A DNA stretch of 58,102 nt from Sphingobium sp. C100 (lineage in GTDB: Bacteria > Pseudomonadota > Alphaproteobacteria > Sphingomonadales > Sphingomonadaceae): contig NZ_AYOY01000136.1 in assembly GCF_000508185.1 (NCBI RefSeq), forward strand, positions 1 to 58,102, written 5' to 3'. The notes under the pieces are model-generated. The model worked only from the letters and a program-made list of their open reading frames with translations. It did not search any database and was not told where the DNA came from. Shown here one piece after another: positions 35,124 to 43,319 of the stretch. The position numbers and the translations under genes are program-made. The number at the start of each line of letters is the position of its first letter. Positions within the stretch are counted from its first letter, which is position 1.

Positions 35124-36317
35124 ATGGCAATGCTTGCCCAGGCTTCCGCTTCCCCGGCAGTAGGAAGCTACCGCGTCGACGTCTCGCGCGGCAAATCCAA
35201 TAGCCGCGTCTCGTCCGAATGGTTCAACCGGCCCGACGATGAACGCTTCCTCTCGCTCGGCGACCTCTACGACAGCGTTCACCGCCGCGCGGATCGCGCG
35301 CACACCCAGATCGTCGAAAGCCGCTCGATCCGGGTCGAGGCCAGCCGCGACCAGCCCGAACGGCTCGCCCTCATGCTGCCCGGCAACGACCGCCCGATCG
35401 CGCCGACCAACTGGTCCTTCGGCCAGGCGTGCAGTCTCGTCGGGGCGCCTGCGTCCTATCTGCGCAACCTTCCCGCCGCGCTTGCCGGCATCAATCTTCA
35501 GCACGGGCTACTCCATCACCGCGGCGAACAGGTGAAGCTCCTCCAGACCGATGACGGCCGCACCGAACTGCGCGCGATCACCGGACCCGACTATGGCCGC
35601 ATCTGGGATCACGAGCTGGTGTCGGCGGTTATGCGCTTTGCCGGCAACGGCACCGGGGACACGCGCTGGAAAGTGCCCGGCGTGCTCGACTGGGCGACGC
35701 ATCAATACAACCCCTATGTCGACGTCACCAAGGAGACGACCACGCTCTATGCGTCGGACCGGGACGTGTTCCTGTTCCTCGTCGACGACACCCATCCGAT
35801 CGAAGCCGGCAAGCTCTCGAATGGTGATCCCGATCTCTTCTTCCGCGGCTTTTATTGTTGGAACAGCGAGGTCGGGGCCAAGACGCTCGGGATCGCGACT
35901 TTCTACCTACGGGCGGTCTGCGCCAATCGCATCCTCTGGGGCGTCGAGCATTTCGAGGAGATCAAGATCCGGCATTCCAAGTTTGCCGCCGGACGCTTCG
36001 CCCAGCAGGCCGAACCGGCGCTCGCGCATTACGCCGACGCCTCGCCGCGCGCGTTCATCGACGGCATCCGGTCGGCGCGTGAGCGCGTCATCGCCCGAAC
36101 GGACGAGGACCGCACTGACTTTCTGCGCAAGCGCGGCTTCTCGAAATCCGAGACCACGAAGATCATCGAAACCGTGCTCAATGAGGAAGGCAAGCCGCCC
36201 GAGAGCGTCTTCGATTTCGTCAGCGGCATCACCGCGCTCGCCCGAACCAAGACCCAGCAGGATGGCCGGCTCGAACTCGAAGGCAAGGCCCGCCAGCTCC
36301 TCGAGCAGGTTCGCTGA
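35124..36317 (+). CDS. DUF932-domain protein
   Basis: A 397-residue protein from ATG 35124 (MAMLAQAS) with AGGAG nine bases upstream; the open frame reaches 35049, but the extra part is not convincing. It carries the DUF932 (phage/plasmid-like) signature: NWSFGQACSLVGAPASYLRNLP, TGPDYGRIWDHELV and GFYCWNSEVGAKTLGIATFY, with the C-terminal helices ARTKTQQDGRLELEGKARQL. DUF932 proteins are widespread on conjugative elements and phages, and their function is undefined. It heads the cargo array of small genes that runs to about 43 kb. Confidence 0.9.
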   Translation: MAMLAQASASPAVGSYRVDVSRGKSNSRVSSEWFNRPDDERFLSLGDLYDSVHRRADRAHTQIVESRSIRVEASRDQPERLALMLPGNDRPIAPTNWSFGQACSLVGAPASYLRNLPAALAGINLQHGLLHHRGEQVKLLQTDDGRTELRAITGPDYGRIWDHELVSAVMRFAGNGTGDTRWKVPGVLDWATHQYNPYVDVTKETTTLYASDRDVFLFLVDDTHPIEAGKLSNGDPDLFFRGFYCWNSEVGAKTLGIATFYLRAVCANRILWGVEHFEEIKIRHSKFAAGRFAQQAEPALAHYADASPRAFIDGIRSARERVIARTDEDRTDFLRKRGFSKSETTKIIETVLNEEGKPPESVFDFVSGITALARTKTQQDGRLELEGKARQLLEQVR

Positions 36318-36390
36318 TCGCGCGCTTCCACCTGGCCGGCGCTCGACTTCGACAGGGTCGGGTGCCGGACATCCCCATGGAGACATTCCG

Positions 36391-36888
36391 ATGGCCGATT
36401 ATTTCACCTCCATTGCATTCGAGATCGCGGTGAGCGCGGCGGAAGCCGATCTTCTGAGCGAATGCTTCGAAGTCTCGCACACAATTGTCTGCGGTTTTCC
36501 CGGACGAGAGGAAGACGGGCTTGACGCGGCAAAGGGCTACTACGCCGAATGCAGCGACGCATTCCATGCTGCATTTCCGCCACTCGCACAGGAAGAAGAC
36601 CCGTTCGCGGGATTCCTGCAAATCTGGACCGACCCGGACTTTCCGACCTTCGACGCCGATCTCTCGATCGAAGATGATGCCGATGGGATGCGCAAACGCG
36701 TTTTCATCCATGGTGACTGCGCAGACGTGGCTGCGATCGCCTCCGGAATCCAAGCGATATGCCTCTCGGCCTTGCCCTTCGGGTTCGAGTGGTCGACCAG
36801 CTGCTCGCGTGCCCGTCCCGGATCGCGGGGCGGCGGCTATTTCGTGATCACGCCCACCGAAATCCTGGGGGCGGCACGGAATGGCTGA
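36391..36888 (+). CDS. Hypothetical acidic protein
   Basis: A 165-residue acidic cytoplasmic protein (MADYFTSIAFEIAVSAAEAD), with GGAG eight bases before the ATG. It contains an aspartate-rich middle (PTFDADLSIEDDADGM) and a C-terminal FGFEWSTSCSRARPGSRGGG stretch. No domain is recognised. Its stop TGA overlaps the next gene's ATG by one base (TGATG), so the two are translationally coupled. Confidence 0.75.
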   Translation: MADYFTSIAFEIAVSAAEADLLSECFEVSHTIVCGFPGREEDGLDAAKGYYAECSDAFHAAFPPLAQEEDPFAGFLQIWTDPDFPTFDADLSIEDDADGMRKRVFIHGDCADVAAIASGIQAICLSALPFGFEWSTSCSRARPGSRGGGYFVITPTEILGAARNG

Positions 36889-37301
36889 TGAGCGAAGCCC
36901 TCAAGGCGTTGCCCAACGAGCCGGCAAAGACGCTCGATTTGCCGATCATGACCAGCGCCAGCGCCGCGAGCATGGGATTTGCTCCGTTCAACGACGTCCC
37001 GACGCTCCCGATCGACATACCGGACGGCGGATTCACCGTCAGCGCCAAGTCGAGCGAGGGGCTGCGCGTCACTTTCTACTTCGGTCCCTATCGCACCGAT
37101 GGCCCGCCGCGCTTTGTCGATATCCAGTATCACGAAGCCGGAATGACCGTGCCGGACGGCGGAGGGGCTCCCGCGCCCGTGTTCGACATGCTGACGATCG
37201 CGGAAAAAGGCCGCCATCCTTACGACAGCCGCAAGTCCGCCATATCGGACAAGCCGTCGATCGCCGTCCTGCTGCTTGATCGCCCCGACAATCCGGCCTG
37301 A
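36888..37301 (+). CDS. Hypothetical protein
   Basis: A 137-residue protein coupled to the previous gene (TGATG). It opens MSEALKALPNEPAK. A beta-rich centre follows (GGFTVSAKSSEGLRVTFYFG, PRFVDIQYHEAGM), then a C-terminal KPSIAVLLLDRP. No signal peptide or membrane segment is seen. The family is not recognised. It is likely a soluble accessory protein of the element. Confidence 0.7.
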   Translation: MSEALKALPNEPAKTLDLPIMTSASAASMGFAPFNDVPTLPIDIPDGGFTVSAKSSEGLRVTFYFGPYRTDGPPRFVDIQYHEAGMTVPDGGGAPAPVFDMLTIAEKGRHPYDSRKSAISDKPSIAVLLLDRPDNPA

Positions 37302-37330
37302 CGCGCTGGTCCACCCACCATCATGAAACC

Positions 37331-37362
37331 CACGAGACCCGGCCATCGCGCCGGGTTTCGTG
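37331..37362. terminator. Intergenic hairpin (class with 38411-38440)
   Basis: CACGAGACCCGG and CCGGGTTTCGTG pair over 12 bp (one G-U) around CCATCGCG. No T-run follows on the plus strand. The stem core and loop are nearly identical to those of the hairpin at 38411-38440, so both belong to one repeated element between cargo genes. Confidence 0.6.
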
Positions 37363-37381
37363 CATTTGAAGGATATGATCC

Positions 37382-38092
37382 ATGCATAGCGAACCGAGTT
37401 CGGCGGCCGCGTCGACCGCGCCTCTCTACAGCCAGGTCACGTTCGATGACCGCGGCAACTTCCTCTACCAGGGTGATCTCCAGCGGCCGGGCGAAAGCCT
37501 CGCCGCGATCGTCGCCCGGCTCGAACCGCATCTGCGCGTCTCTTTCCCCAACGCGCGCTTTGCAATTCTCACGCAAAGCTTCTCCGGCGGTCGCAAGATC
37601 ATCGCGGAGGTTCTCGACGCGCCCGAGGACCTCACCGGGCGGGACGCGCAAAACGCCTTCATCGTCACGGTCAAGGATCAGATCGAGCGCTTCGGCTTTA
37701 CCCGTTCGAACATCTACCAGGACTCGCACCACTGCGCCTTCTTCTGCGAGGTCCGCATAGGACAACCCTATTGGGCGGCGTTGGCTGACCGGCGCGGATC
37801 AGGCAGCACGGTCGCGAGCATCGTATCGCTCGCCGCGTTCAAAAGGCGGGTGAAGCCAGGCGACCAGCTGAAACTCATCAGCGCACCGGGCTGGCATCGC
37901 GCCATCGGAACCACGCGGACCATCAAGGCCGTTCGGTCGAAAGATATTATCCTTGAGGGATCGAGCTATCTCACCCTCCCGCGTGCGGCGCAGTTTGCCT
38001 GTGACGGCACGCTGGTGCGGATCGCGATCGGCACCGAGGACCGTCCGGACGCTCATCTCTTGTACCAATGGCTCCCCGCCAAAGCGGCCTGA
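37382..38092 (+). CDS. Hypothetical protein of conjugative-element cargo
   Basis: A 236-residue soluble protein. GAAGGA stands before the ATG (MHSEPSSAAA). Readable segments are a beta-rich N-terminus (LYSQVTFDDRGNFLYQGDL), a central KIIAEVLDAPEDLTGRD region and NIYQDSHHCAFFCEVRIGQPY with paired His and Cys residues. A C-terminal part (about 150-236) contains FKRRVKPGDQLKLISAPGWH. The HHCAFFC arrangement could bind a metal, but I see no complete known motif. The gene is flanked by hairpins at 37331 and 38411. No function is assigned. Confidence 0.75.
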   Translation: MHSEPSSAAASTAPLYSQVTFDDRGNFLYQGDLQRPGESLAAIVARLEPHLRVSFPNARFAILTQSFSGGRKIIAEVLDAPEDLTGRDAQNAFIVTVKDQIERFGFTRSNIYQDSHHCAFFCEVRIGQPYWAALADRRGSGSTVASIVSLAAFKRRVKPGDQLKLISAPGWHRAIGTTRTIKAVRSKDIILEGSSYLTLPRAAQFACDGTLVRIAIGTEDRPDAHLLYQWLPAKAA

Positions 38093-38189
38093 AGCCAGTC
38101 GTCTCGCTTCCAGCGTGACCGGCCGGGCACGCCGGATTCTCACCCCGCGACTGCGGGCCATTCCCGGCCATATTCCACCGAGGAGTAAT

Positions 38190-38387
38190 ATGATGAAAAT
38201 TGACGAGATCGACACGGCATCGCCGGAACAGCTTGCTCCGATCCTGCATGCCGCCCTCCAGCGTTTGGGGCAACTCGGACGCACAGGCGCCGTCGCGCTC
38301 GCGGCGCTCGTTGGCGACGATGACGCCGACTTCGACGAGGCATCGGGCTGGATCGAAGACATCGCTTCCGGCGGGCTGCGCCGCTGA
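38190..38387 (+). CDS. Small acidic hypothetical protein
   Basis: A 65-residue protein (MMKIDEIDTASPEQL ... IEDIASGGLRR) with a strong AGGAG five bases upstream of ATG 38190. The centre is helical (LHAALQRLGQLGRTGAVALA), followed by an acidic VGDDDADFDEA. No domain is recognised. It is followed by the hairpin at 38411-38440. Confidence 0.65.
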   Translation: MMKIDEIDTASPEQLAPILHAALQRLGQLGRTGAVALAALVGDDDADFDEASGWIEDIASGGLRR

Positions 38388-38410
38388 AGCCAGCAAGCAT
38401 CCACCGACGC

Positions 38411-38440
38411 GAGAAGCCCGGCCACCGCGCCGGGCTTCTC
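38411..38440. terminator. Intergenic hairpin with perfect 11-bp stem
   Basis: GAGAAGCCCGG and CCGGGCTTCTC pair perfectly around the 8-base loop CCACCGCG, 23 bases after the preceding stop. No T-run follows. It is very similar in core and loop to 37331-37362. Confidence 0.65.
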
Positions 38441-38481
38441 ATAGGCGCGCCCGCGCCGATCATCTCCCGAAAGGAATAGCC

Positions 38482-38970
38482 ATGACCACCTCAGCCGCGC
38501 GCTATCGCGTACTTGAGCAGATCTACGACCTGCTCTCGAACTATCTCGTCGACGAATGCCCGGAAGATGAGCATTGGGAAGACTTCGACCCTGAAATCGA
38601 CGGCCTCCGCACCACGGCAAGCGACCTGCTGGGCGCCGAGGCAGTGTCGCTGGCGGCAGCTCCAACCGAGCCGACTATCTTCTCCGTCGAGATCGAGTTC
38701 GTCAGCGGCCAAGAGCGCTTCGCCTCGGAGACCTACCGTATCGAGGCCTATGATTGGAGCCAGGCAAAGCGGGTCGCATTCGATCTGGCATCCGGCAGCG
38801 TCTACAATGACGAGCAACGCATATCGGATTTTGCCCGACGCGCGATCGACCGGACGCTCTCGGAGCCGGCCCCGCCATGCGACGAAGATGTCCAGTCGGA
38901 GGCCTCGACCCGTCCCGATCTGGATGCCCGCGCCGCAGCCGCGGTCTCGTCACGAAAACGCAGGCAATGA
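38482..38970 (+). CDS. Hypothetical protein
   Basis: A 162-residue acidic protein from ATG 38482 (MTTSAARYRVLEQIYDLL) with AAGGAA upstream. Segments seen are DECPEDEHWEDFDPEIDGLR, FSVEIEFVSGQERFASETYR and a basic tail (VSSRKRRQ). No known domain is recognised. The stop overlaps the next ATG (ATGA), so the two genes form a coupled pair. Confidence 0.75.
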   Translation: MTTSAARYRVLEQIYDLLSNYLVDECPEDEHWEDFDPEIDGLRTTASDLLGAEAVSLAAAPTEPTIFSVEIEFVSGQERFASETYRIEAYDWSQAKRVAFDLASGSVYNDEQRISDFARRAIDRTLSEPAPPCDEDVQSEASTRPDLDARAAAAVSSRKRRQ

Positions 38971-39497
38971 CCACGGGCCTGCGAGTCACCTTGTCCAGGA
39001 CCGAGTTGGACACGCTCCTGACCCTGCTGCGACACAGCGCGGCGCATCCATCGGGCGATCGGCCGTGGCTTCTGTCCGGCCGGCAGGCGACTCTAGCTCC
39101 CACGATCGTCGACCAGCTTGAAAAGGGACTGGTATCGCTCCGCTTGAAACAGGCTAAAGCGCGATCAAGGCGTGAAGCCCCGCGGCGGGAGGCCGAGCGC
39201 CGAGCGGCCCGCGAACATCATGCGTCGATCGACGGATATACGGTCTGGGGCATGTCGGGTGATTGGGCCGATATCTCCGACGATCCCGACAGGCGCCAAT
39301 GGGCCGATCTGTTCCACCTGGACACCGTCCCGAGGACGCAGGGTGAAATCAGACGTGGCGTTTGGCGGATCTTCATCAGCAAAGGCCGGATCGGCTCCGA
39401 GGATTCCGTCGTCCTGCCCGGCGACTGCACCCTGACCGCGGACCGCGACGAGATTGCGGTTCTGGCCAGCCGGATCATTTCCTCGCATGCGCCATAA
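38967..39497 (+). CDS. Hypothetical protein
   Basis: A 176-residue protein coupled to the previous gene by ATGA at 38967 (MTTGLRVTLSRTELD). The N-terminal half is helical and basic, with an Arg/Ala/Glu-rich segment (about 75-95, EAPRREAERRAAREHHA). The C-terminal half is mixed alpha/beta (WADLFHLDTVPRTQGEIRRG, WRIFISKGRIG). No motif identifies it. Confidence 0.7.
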   Translation: MTTGLRVTLSRTELDTLLTLLRHSAAHPSGDRPWLLSGRQATLAPTIVDQLEKGLVSLRLKQAKARSRREAPRREAERRAAREHHASIDGYTVWGMSGDWADISDDPDRRQWADLFHLDTVPRTQGEIRRGVWRIFISKGRIGSEDSVVLPGDCTLTADRDEIAVLASRIISSHAP

Positions 39498-39591
39498 TGG
39501 TTCGCCGAATTCCGCCGTGCCGCCGCGTGGAGGGAAGGTGGTGGTGAAGGGCGTGCGGCGGGATGTCCGTCGCCCGACCGGAGACCTGTCC

Positions 39592-39966
39592 ATGCCAAAC
39601 ACTGTCCACCTGCCGCAGCATGCCGCGCTTGCGGTGCCCGAGCACCTCGCTGCCTGCGTCATCGCCCTTACGGCAGCCGAATATGAGGCCGCGACGATCC
39701 TGGCCTTCGATCCTGAGGCCAATATCTCTCCCGCCGCGCTGCAATCGGCACAGTCCTACGAGGACGACGCCCTTTACGGTCTTGCAGCCAGCCACTTCGA
39801 AGATGCCACATGGCGCCGGCTCGCCCGCGCCTGCGTCAGCGATGCCGATCATTACGATGACGCTCAATGTCTCGCGGTCTTCCTCGCCGAACGCTCTGAC
39901 CCATCCATCGACAGCGCCGCGATGATCCAGGCCAGTCGATGGAGGGAAGGAGGTCGGGGACGGTGA
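39592..39966 (+). CDS. Hypothetical helical protein
   Basis: A 124-residue protein from ATG 39592 (MPNTVHLPQHAALAVPEHL), with GGAG eight bases upstream. It is mostly helical and acidic (LTAAEYEAATILAFDPEA, YEDDALYGLAASHFEDATW). It is preceded by a TGGAGGGAAGG-type purine tract. No domain is recognised. Confidence 0.65.
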   Translation: MPNTVHLPQHAALAVPEHLAACVIALTAAEYEAATILAFDPEANISPAALQSAQSYEDDALYGLAASHFEDATWRRLARACVSDADHYDDAQCLAVFLAERSDPSIDSAAMIQASRWREGGRGR

Positions 39967-40026
39967 GGCGCGATGGCCGTTATCGGTCGGATCAGCGCCT
40001 CGCTTTCTCTTACGACGAGGTGACTC

Positions 40027-40371
40027 ATGGAACTCATTACCGCCGAAATCCGCGGAGCCCTTCTCGCCAATGGCCGGCGCGCCGCTCAAGGCGAGGATAT
40101 CGACCCCTTGCCGGTCGTGAAGCTGTTCACGCCCGACGCCAACGCGACATGGCTTCTCACCGAGGTGGATGTCGAAGATCCGGACTTGCTGTTCGGCTTA
40201 TGTGATCTTGGCGTCGGCAGCCCGGAACTTGGCTGCGTTTCGCTTGCCGAGCTTCAGCATATCCGCGGCGCGACCGGCATGTCGATCGAACGCGACCTCT
40301 GGTTCGAGCCCAAACAGTCGCTCAGCGCATATGCCCGCGAAGCCGTCGCCGCCGGCTATATCTCGGCCTGA
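40027..40371 (+). CDS. DUF2958-domain protein
   Basis: A 114-residue protein matching DUF2958: ANGRRAAQGEDIDPLPVVKL, FTPDANATWLLTEVD, DLLFGLCDLGVGSPELGCVS and the ERDLWFEPKQSLSAYA ending. Length and order match the family, which is widespread on conjugative elements and plasmids and has no known biochemical role. GAGGTG precedes the ATG. Confidence 0.9.
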   Translation: MELITAEIRGALLANGRRAAQGEDIDPLPVVKLFTPDANATWLLTEVDVEDPDLLFGLCDLGVGSPELGCVSLAELQHIRGATGMSIERDLWFEPKQSLSAYAREAVAAGYISA

Positions 40372-40480
40372 GCGTCCACCTCGCAAGATCAGTTTTGCGA
40401 ACCCGAGCCGATGGGCTGGCCGCATCGCGTGCCGGCCCTCGTGCCCGTGGGAGCGCCGACAATAGCCTAGGGCAAATGCC

Positions 40481-40957
40481 ATGCACATCGAACTGCGCAA
40501 TATCGAATATAGCGAGGCGCTTTCGATCGATTCCACCGCTTACGCCGCGGAGGTCTGGATCGACGGCGAACTTGCCTTTCGCGCCCGTAACAGCGGCACT
40601 GGCGGCGCCGACTTCATCACCCGGCAAGGTCGCCGGACGGAAGACGAGGTGAGCGCCTGGCTCAAGGCGAACCGGCCGCGACCCGTCATCGACGGCGTCC
40701 GCATCGATCATGATCTGGAATGGGAAATCGGCCTGCTGCTGAACCGGGCATTGGAACATCGGCGTCTGATCGAGCTGATGCAGACCCATCTGGTGACGAT
40801 CGAGCATGGGCAGATCTATCAGTATCCGTTCGGTCGCTACGCCCGCGCCAACGTGCGCCTAGCCGTGCTGCGTGCCAATCCCGACGCCATCATACTGAAC
40901 GACGCGGGTGAAGCTGGCTTGCACATGGCCCTCGACATCCTAACCGCCAACCATTGA
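40481..40957 (+). CDS. Hypothetical protein
   Basis: A 158-residue soluble protein (MHIELRNIEYSEALSIDST). The N-terminal beta-rich part (YAAEVWIDGELAFRARNSG) is followed by a helical centre (EDEVSAWLKANRP, LEWEIGLLLNRALEHRRLIE) and VRLAVLRANPDAIILNDAGE. I do not recognise the family. It continues the same-strand cargo array. Confidence 0.7.
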   Translation: MHIELRNIEYSEALSIDSTAYAAEVWIDGELAFRARNSGTGGADFITRQGRRTEDEVSAWLKANRPRPVIDGVRIDHDLEWEIGLLLNRALEHRRLIELMQTHLVTIEHGQIYQYPFGRYARANVRLAVLRANPDAIILNDAGEAGLHMALDILTANH

Positions 40958-41037
40958 GCCGACCGGACCATCGCCTAGGTCGGCCGGAAGTTTGGTCAGC
41001 CCACCAATCTCGCCACCCTCGATTCAGGGAGCATCTC

Positions 41038-41226
41038 ATGTCCCGCAACTCGCCCCTACGGGGAAGGCTCGCTTCGTTCGAGCACGCCTATGCCGTCGCC
41101 GTCCAGAGGCGCCGGGAAACCGGCCGCTATCAGCTCGTGGTTCGGACGAACAATCCGACGCAACCCTTCCGTGTCACGAGCACCTCTCCCGAACCCGATG
41201 AAAATCTTCTGCTCCAGGTCGCGTGA
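41038..41226 (+). CDS. Small basic hypothetical protein
   Basis: A 62-residue protein (MSRNSPLRGRLASFEHAYA) with GGGAG eight bases upstream. It has a short helix (VAVQRRRETGRYQLVVR) followed by a strand-like TNNPTQPFRVTSTS. Too short to classify. Confidence 0.6.
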   Translation: MSRNSPLRGRLASFEHAYAVAVQRRRETGRYQLVVRTNNPTQPFRVTSTSPEPDENLLLQVA

Positions 41227-41257
41227 AAATCGACCGATCAAAGAAAGGACCACCACG

Positions 41258-41494
41258 ATGTCGACGAACGCTACGAACAAGGCAATGGTCCGTCCTGTTT
41301 GCCGCAACTGCGGAAGCAGTGAAATCGTCCGTGATGCCAGCGCCCGGTGGGATGTCACTGCGCAGGACTGGTCACTCACCGGCGTCTACGACTGCACATT
41401 CTGCGACAACTGCAACGGTGAAGGCGACAGTTTGGCCGAATGGATTGAAGCAGAGAGCACTAGCCCTGCCAATGTTCATCGTGACCACGCCTGA
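41258..41494 (+). CDS. Small zinc-ribbon protein
   Basis: A 78-residue protein from ATG 41258 (MSTNATNKAMVRPVC). C15-x2-C18 (CRNCGS) and C46-x2-C49-x2-C52 (CTFCDNC) make a zinc-ribbon-like knuckle pair around ARWDVTAQDWSLTGVYD. The second knuckle has an extra Cys. It probably binds one Zn ion and contacts nucleic acid or a protein. Such small zinc-ribbon proteins occur in element cargo clusters, with no assigned function. Confidence 0.75.
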   Translation: MSTNATNKAMVRPVCRNCGSSEIVRDASARWDVTAQDWSLTGVYDCTFCDNCNGEGDSLAEWIEAESTSPANVHRDHA

Positions 41495-41505
41495 GGAGGA
41501 TATCC

Positions 41506-42021
41506 ATGGCCAATCGTGTTTCAGCGTCGATCGAATTGGGCGGATCGCTCACTGCGACCGACTATATCGAATTGTCGGAGATCATTGCCAGTGAAGGCCT
41601 GTCAATTGAATGGGACGGCGAACCCTTCGAACCTGATCATCGCGTTGCCGGTGCGCGGCTCAGTCTCTACGCGCATGAAGTCGCGTGGGGGCGGTTCGAA
41701 AAGCTCGAGACGTGGTGTGTTGAAAAGCGCCTGGTCTTCGCCAGATGGTCCGGCGCCTATGCCGGCGAATGGGGAGCCGAACGTGTCGTGTTTACGGGCG
41801 ATGGCGCACCTGTATCATTCGCAGCGGATGAAGACGACACTGTCGTGATCAACCGTGGCACGGTCGAAAAGCTCGCATCGCTGGACGCAATCATCGCATA
41901 CTTCGATGCGGCTGACGTTCGAGTTCCGCCACTGGTAGTCGAGGGGGACCCGAGCGAGGCACCTTCAGCGCAAATCAGCAATCCAACATCCCTCCAAGGT
42001 CCGCGTATCGGTCCTGCATAA
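41506..42021 (+). CDS. Hypothetical protein
   Basis: A 171-residue acidic protein (MANRVSASIELGGSLTATDY) with a strong GAGGAGG six bases before the ATG and 11 bases after the zinc-ribbon gene. Readable blocks are IELSEIIASEGLSIEWDGEP, RLSLYAHEVAWGRFEKLETW and FVRW-like 'FARWSGAYAGEWGAE'. The C-terminal tail is low-complexity. No domain is recognised. Confidence 0.75.
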   Translation: MANRVSASIELGGSLTATDYIELSEIIASEGLSIEWDGEPFEPDHRVAGARLSLYAHEVAWGRFEKLETWCVEKRLVFARWSGAYAGEWGAERVVFTGDGAPVSFAADEDDTVVINRGTVEKLASLDAIIAYFDAADVRVPPLVVEGDPSEAPSAQISNPTSLQGPRIGPA

Positions 42022-42291
42022 GTGCATGTTGGATCGGGTGAGGACAGGCCGACAGGAAAGGACACGTCCAGCGCCGCAAGGGTGACCCCGAATGCTGAAT
42101 GCGCTGGAGTCCAGCAGTAGCCCAACAGGTCCGTCAATCGCCGGCATCCCTCAAGCGCCCTTTGGCGGGAGGGGGAGGATGGATGAAGGCGGCGGTCTTC
42201 AGAGGAAGGCTGCGGATCGCGAGATGCCGCTCAATCCAGCAGCAGTTTCGATTGATCGTCACATGCTGCTTCCAGCATCAGGATCTTCATC

Positions 42292-42795
42292 ATGCGTCTC
42301 ACAGATGACCTCGCCGCCCGCAGACGGCTCTATACCTTTCCATTACCGACGGCGCCGGTGGTGGTGTTGATCGACATTCCCCGCCACTATGCCAGCGAGT
42401 CTCTTCCGCTCGGCCGATTTTATCCCATCATCGTCGAGACGGCGGAAGAGTTGGTCGAACTCGAAACTTTTCTGACAGCCGAACGGTCTGAGCCCGTCCC
42501 ACCCGACCTGCTTGCGCGGCGTCCGAGCCACCTGGCCGCAACCTGCATCACCTTCTTCCAGTATTGCCCATCGGAACCCGGTTGGCCCTGGCTGCTGCTC
42601 TGCCATTGGCCCAAGACCTATACCCAACAGGTCGAGGAAGATGGCGAGATGCTGGCCCGCGATGCCTACACGATCGAGATGTTCACTGGGCAGTCGCAAC
42701 TCCTGGCGGCGACCGCTCAGTTTGCCCGGATCCTCGGTTCAGAGGTCCGTATTCAAACCGTGCCCACCGAGGGCGTCGCCGCGGGCTACGCCTGA
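42292..42795 (+). CDS. Hypothetical protein
   Basis: A 167-residue protein (MRLTDDLAARRRLYTF) preceded by AGGA and a 270-bp gene-free interval (42022-42291) in which I see no clear signal. Segments include VVVLIDIPRHYASESLPLG, AATCITFFQYCPSEPGWPW and LLLCHWPKTYTQQVEEDGEM. The hydrophobic, Trp-rich centre suggests a folded domain and not a membrane helix. No family is recognised. Confidence 0.7.
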   Translation: MRLTDDLAARRRLYTFPLPTAPVVVLIDIPRHYASESLPLGRFYPIIVETAEELVELETFLTAERSEPVPPDLLARRPSHLAATCITFFQYCPSEPGWPWLLLCHWPKTYTQQVEEDGEMLARDAYTIEMFTGQSQLLAATAQFARILGSEVRIQTVPTEGVAAGYA

Positions 42796-42831
42796 CTGCA
42801 TCTCCAATGGTTCCGGCCAGAAGCCGGTGAG

Positions 42832-42990
42832 TTAGACCGAACGGTGCTTCGCGTTCTGACGTTCCCGCGCAAGATCGAGAGCGTGGGACAGACGCATGGC
42901 AACCACGCCGTCCTCGGGGTCAACGAGGAGGTCCAGTGCCTCCTCCATCAACGCAATGGCCCGTGTCAGACCATCGGGTTCCTGATTCAT
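42832..42990 (-). CDS. 52-residue helical protein on the opposite strand
   Basis: A short gene, easily missed. ATG 42990 (MNQEPDGLTRAIALMEEALD) has GAGGAAGG about eight bases upstream and ends TAA at 42832. The product is amphipathic and probably one or two helices (LLVDPEDGVVAMRLSHALD, ending ARERQNAKHRSV). It runs against the cargo array. The hairpin at 43024-43048 stands in its leader. Function unknown; small helical proteins of this kind can be regulators or antitoxins. Confidence 0.6.
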   Translation of the reverse strand: MNQEPDGLTRAIALMEEALDLLVDPEDGVVAMRLSHALDLARERQNAKHRSV

Positions 42991-43023
42991 GATCGTGCCC
43001 TTCCTCAAATCGCTCAGCCGGCT

Positions 43024-43048
43024 GGCACCCTCTACCAGAGAGGGTGCC
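43024..43048. promoter_or_regulatory. Leader hairpin upstream of the 52-residue gene
   Basis: GGCACCCTCT and AGAGGGTGCC form a perfect 10-bp stem around ACCAG. Outer CTCAG/CTGAG bases can extend the structure. It is 34 bases upstream of the start at 42990, so it may be an operator, an attenuator or the terminator of the gene at 43320-43715. Confidence 0.5.
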
Positions 43049-43223
43049 GGCCCCTGAGCCGGACGATCGAAAACGCGACGATAGACGCGTGCCTGAACCT
43101 TTAGCTGCGAACAGCCTGGACATGCGCACAGGCCATCCGGCCGCGAAAAGCCATGCAGCCAGCTCTATCGTTCAGAGTTTCGACACTCCGGCCCACCACC
43201 GGCAGGCCGCGCTCCTATAGGCA

Positions 43224-43255
43224 GAACCCGGTTTGCTGCCAAGCGAACCGGGTTC
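43224..43255 (-). terminator. Hairpin downstream of 43320-43715 gene
   Basis: GAACCCGGTT and AACCGGGTTC pair perfectly over 10 bp with a 12-base loop. On the minus strand it stands 64 bases after the stop of the hypothetical gene. There is no T-run, so it is only a probable terminator. Confidence 0.45.
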
Positions 43256-43319
43256 AGGAATTCAGATTATCAAGCGGGGGCGCCTGGACCCGCTATTGGG
43301 GCACCCCAAATGAGGTCGA

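Larger units (their letters stand above)
42991..43319. other. Gene-free interval with two hairpins
   Basis: A 329-bp region between two minus-strand genes. It holds the perfect hairpins at 43024-43048 and 43224-43255, described separately. No open frame or RNA gene is convincing. Confidence 0.5.

Noticed and set aside
43250..43310. Possible tRNA or tRNA-like end near the hairpin
   Set aside because: No cloverleaf arms or T-loop could be built; only a 10-bp hairpin is present.
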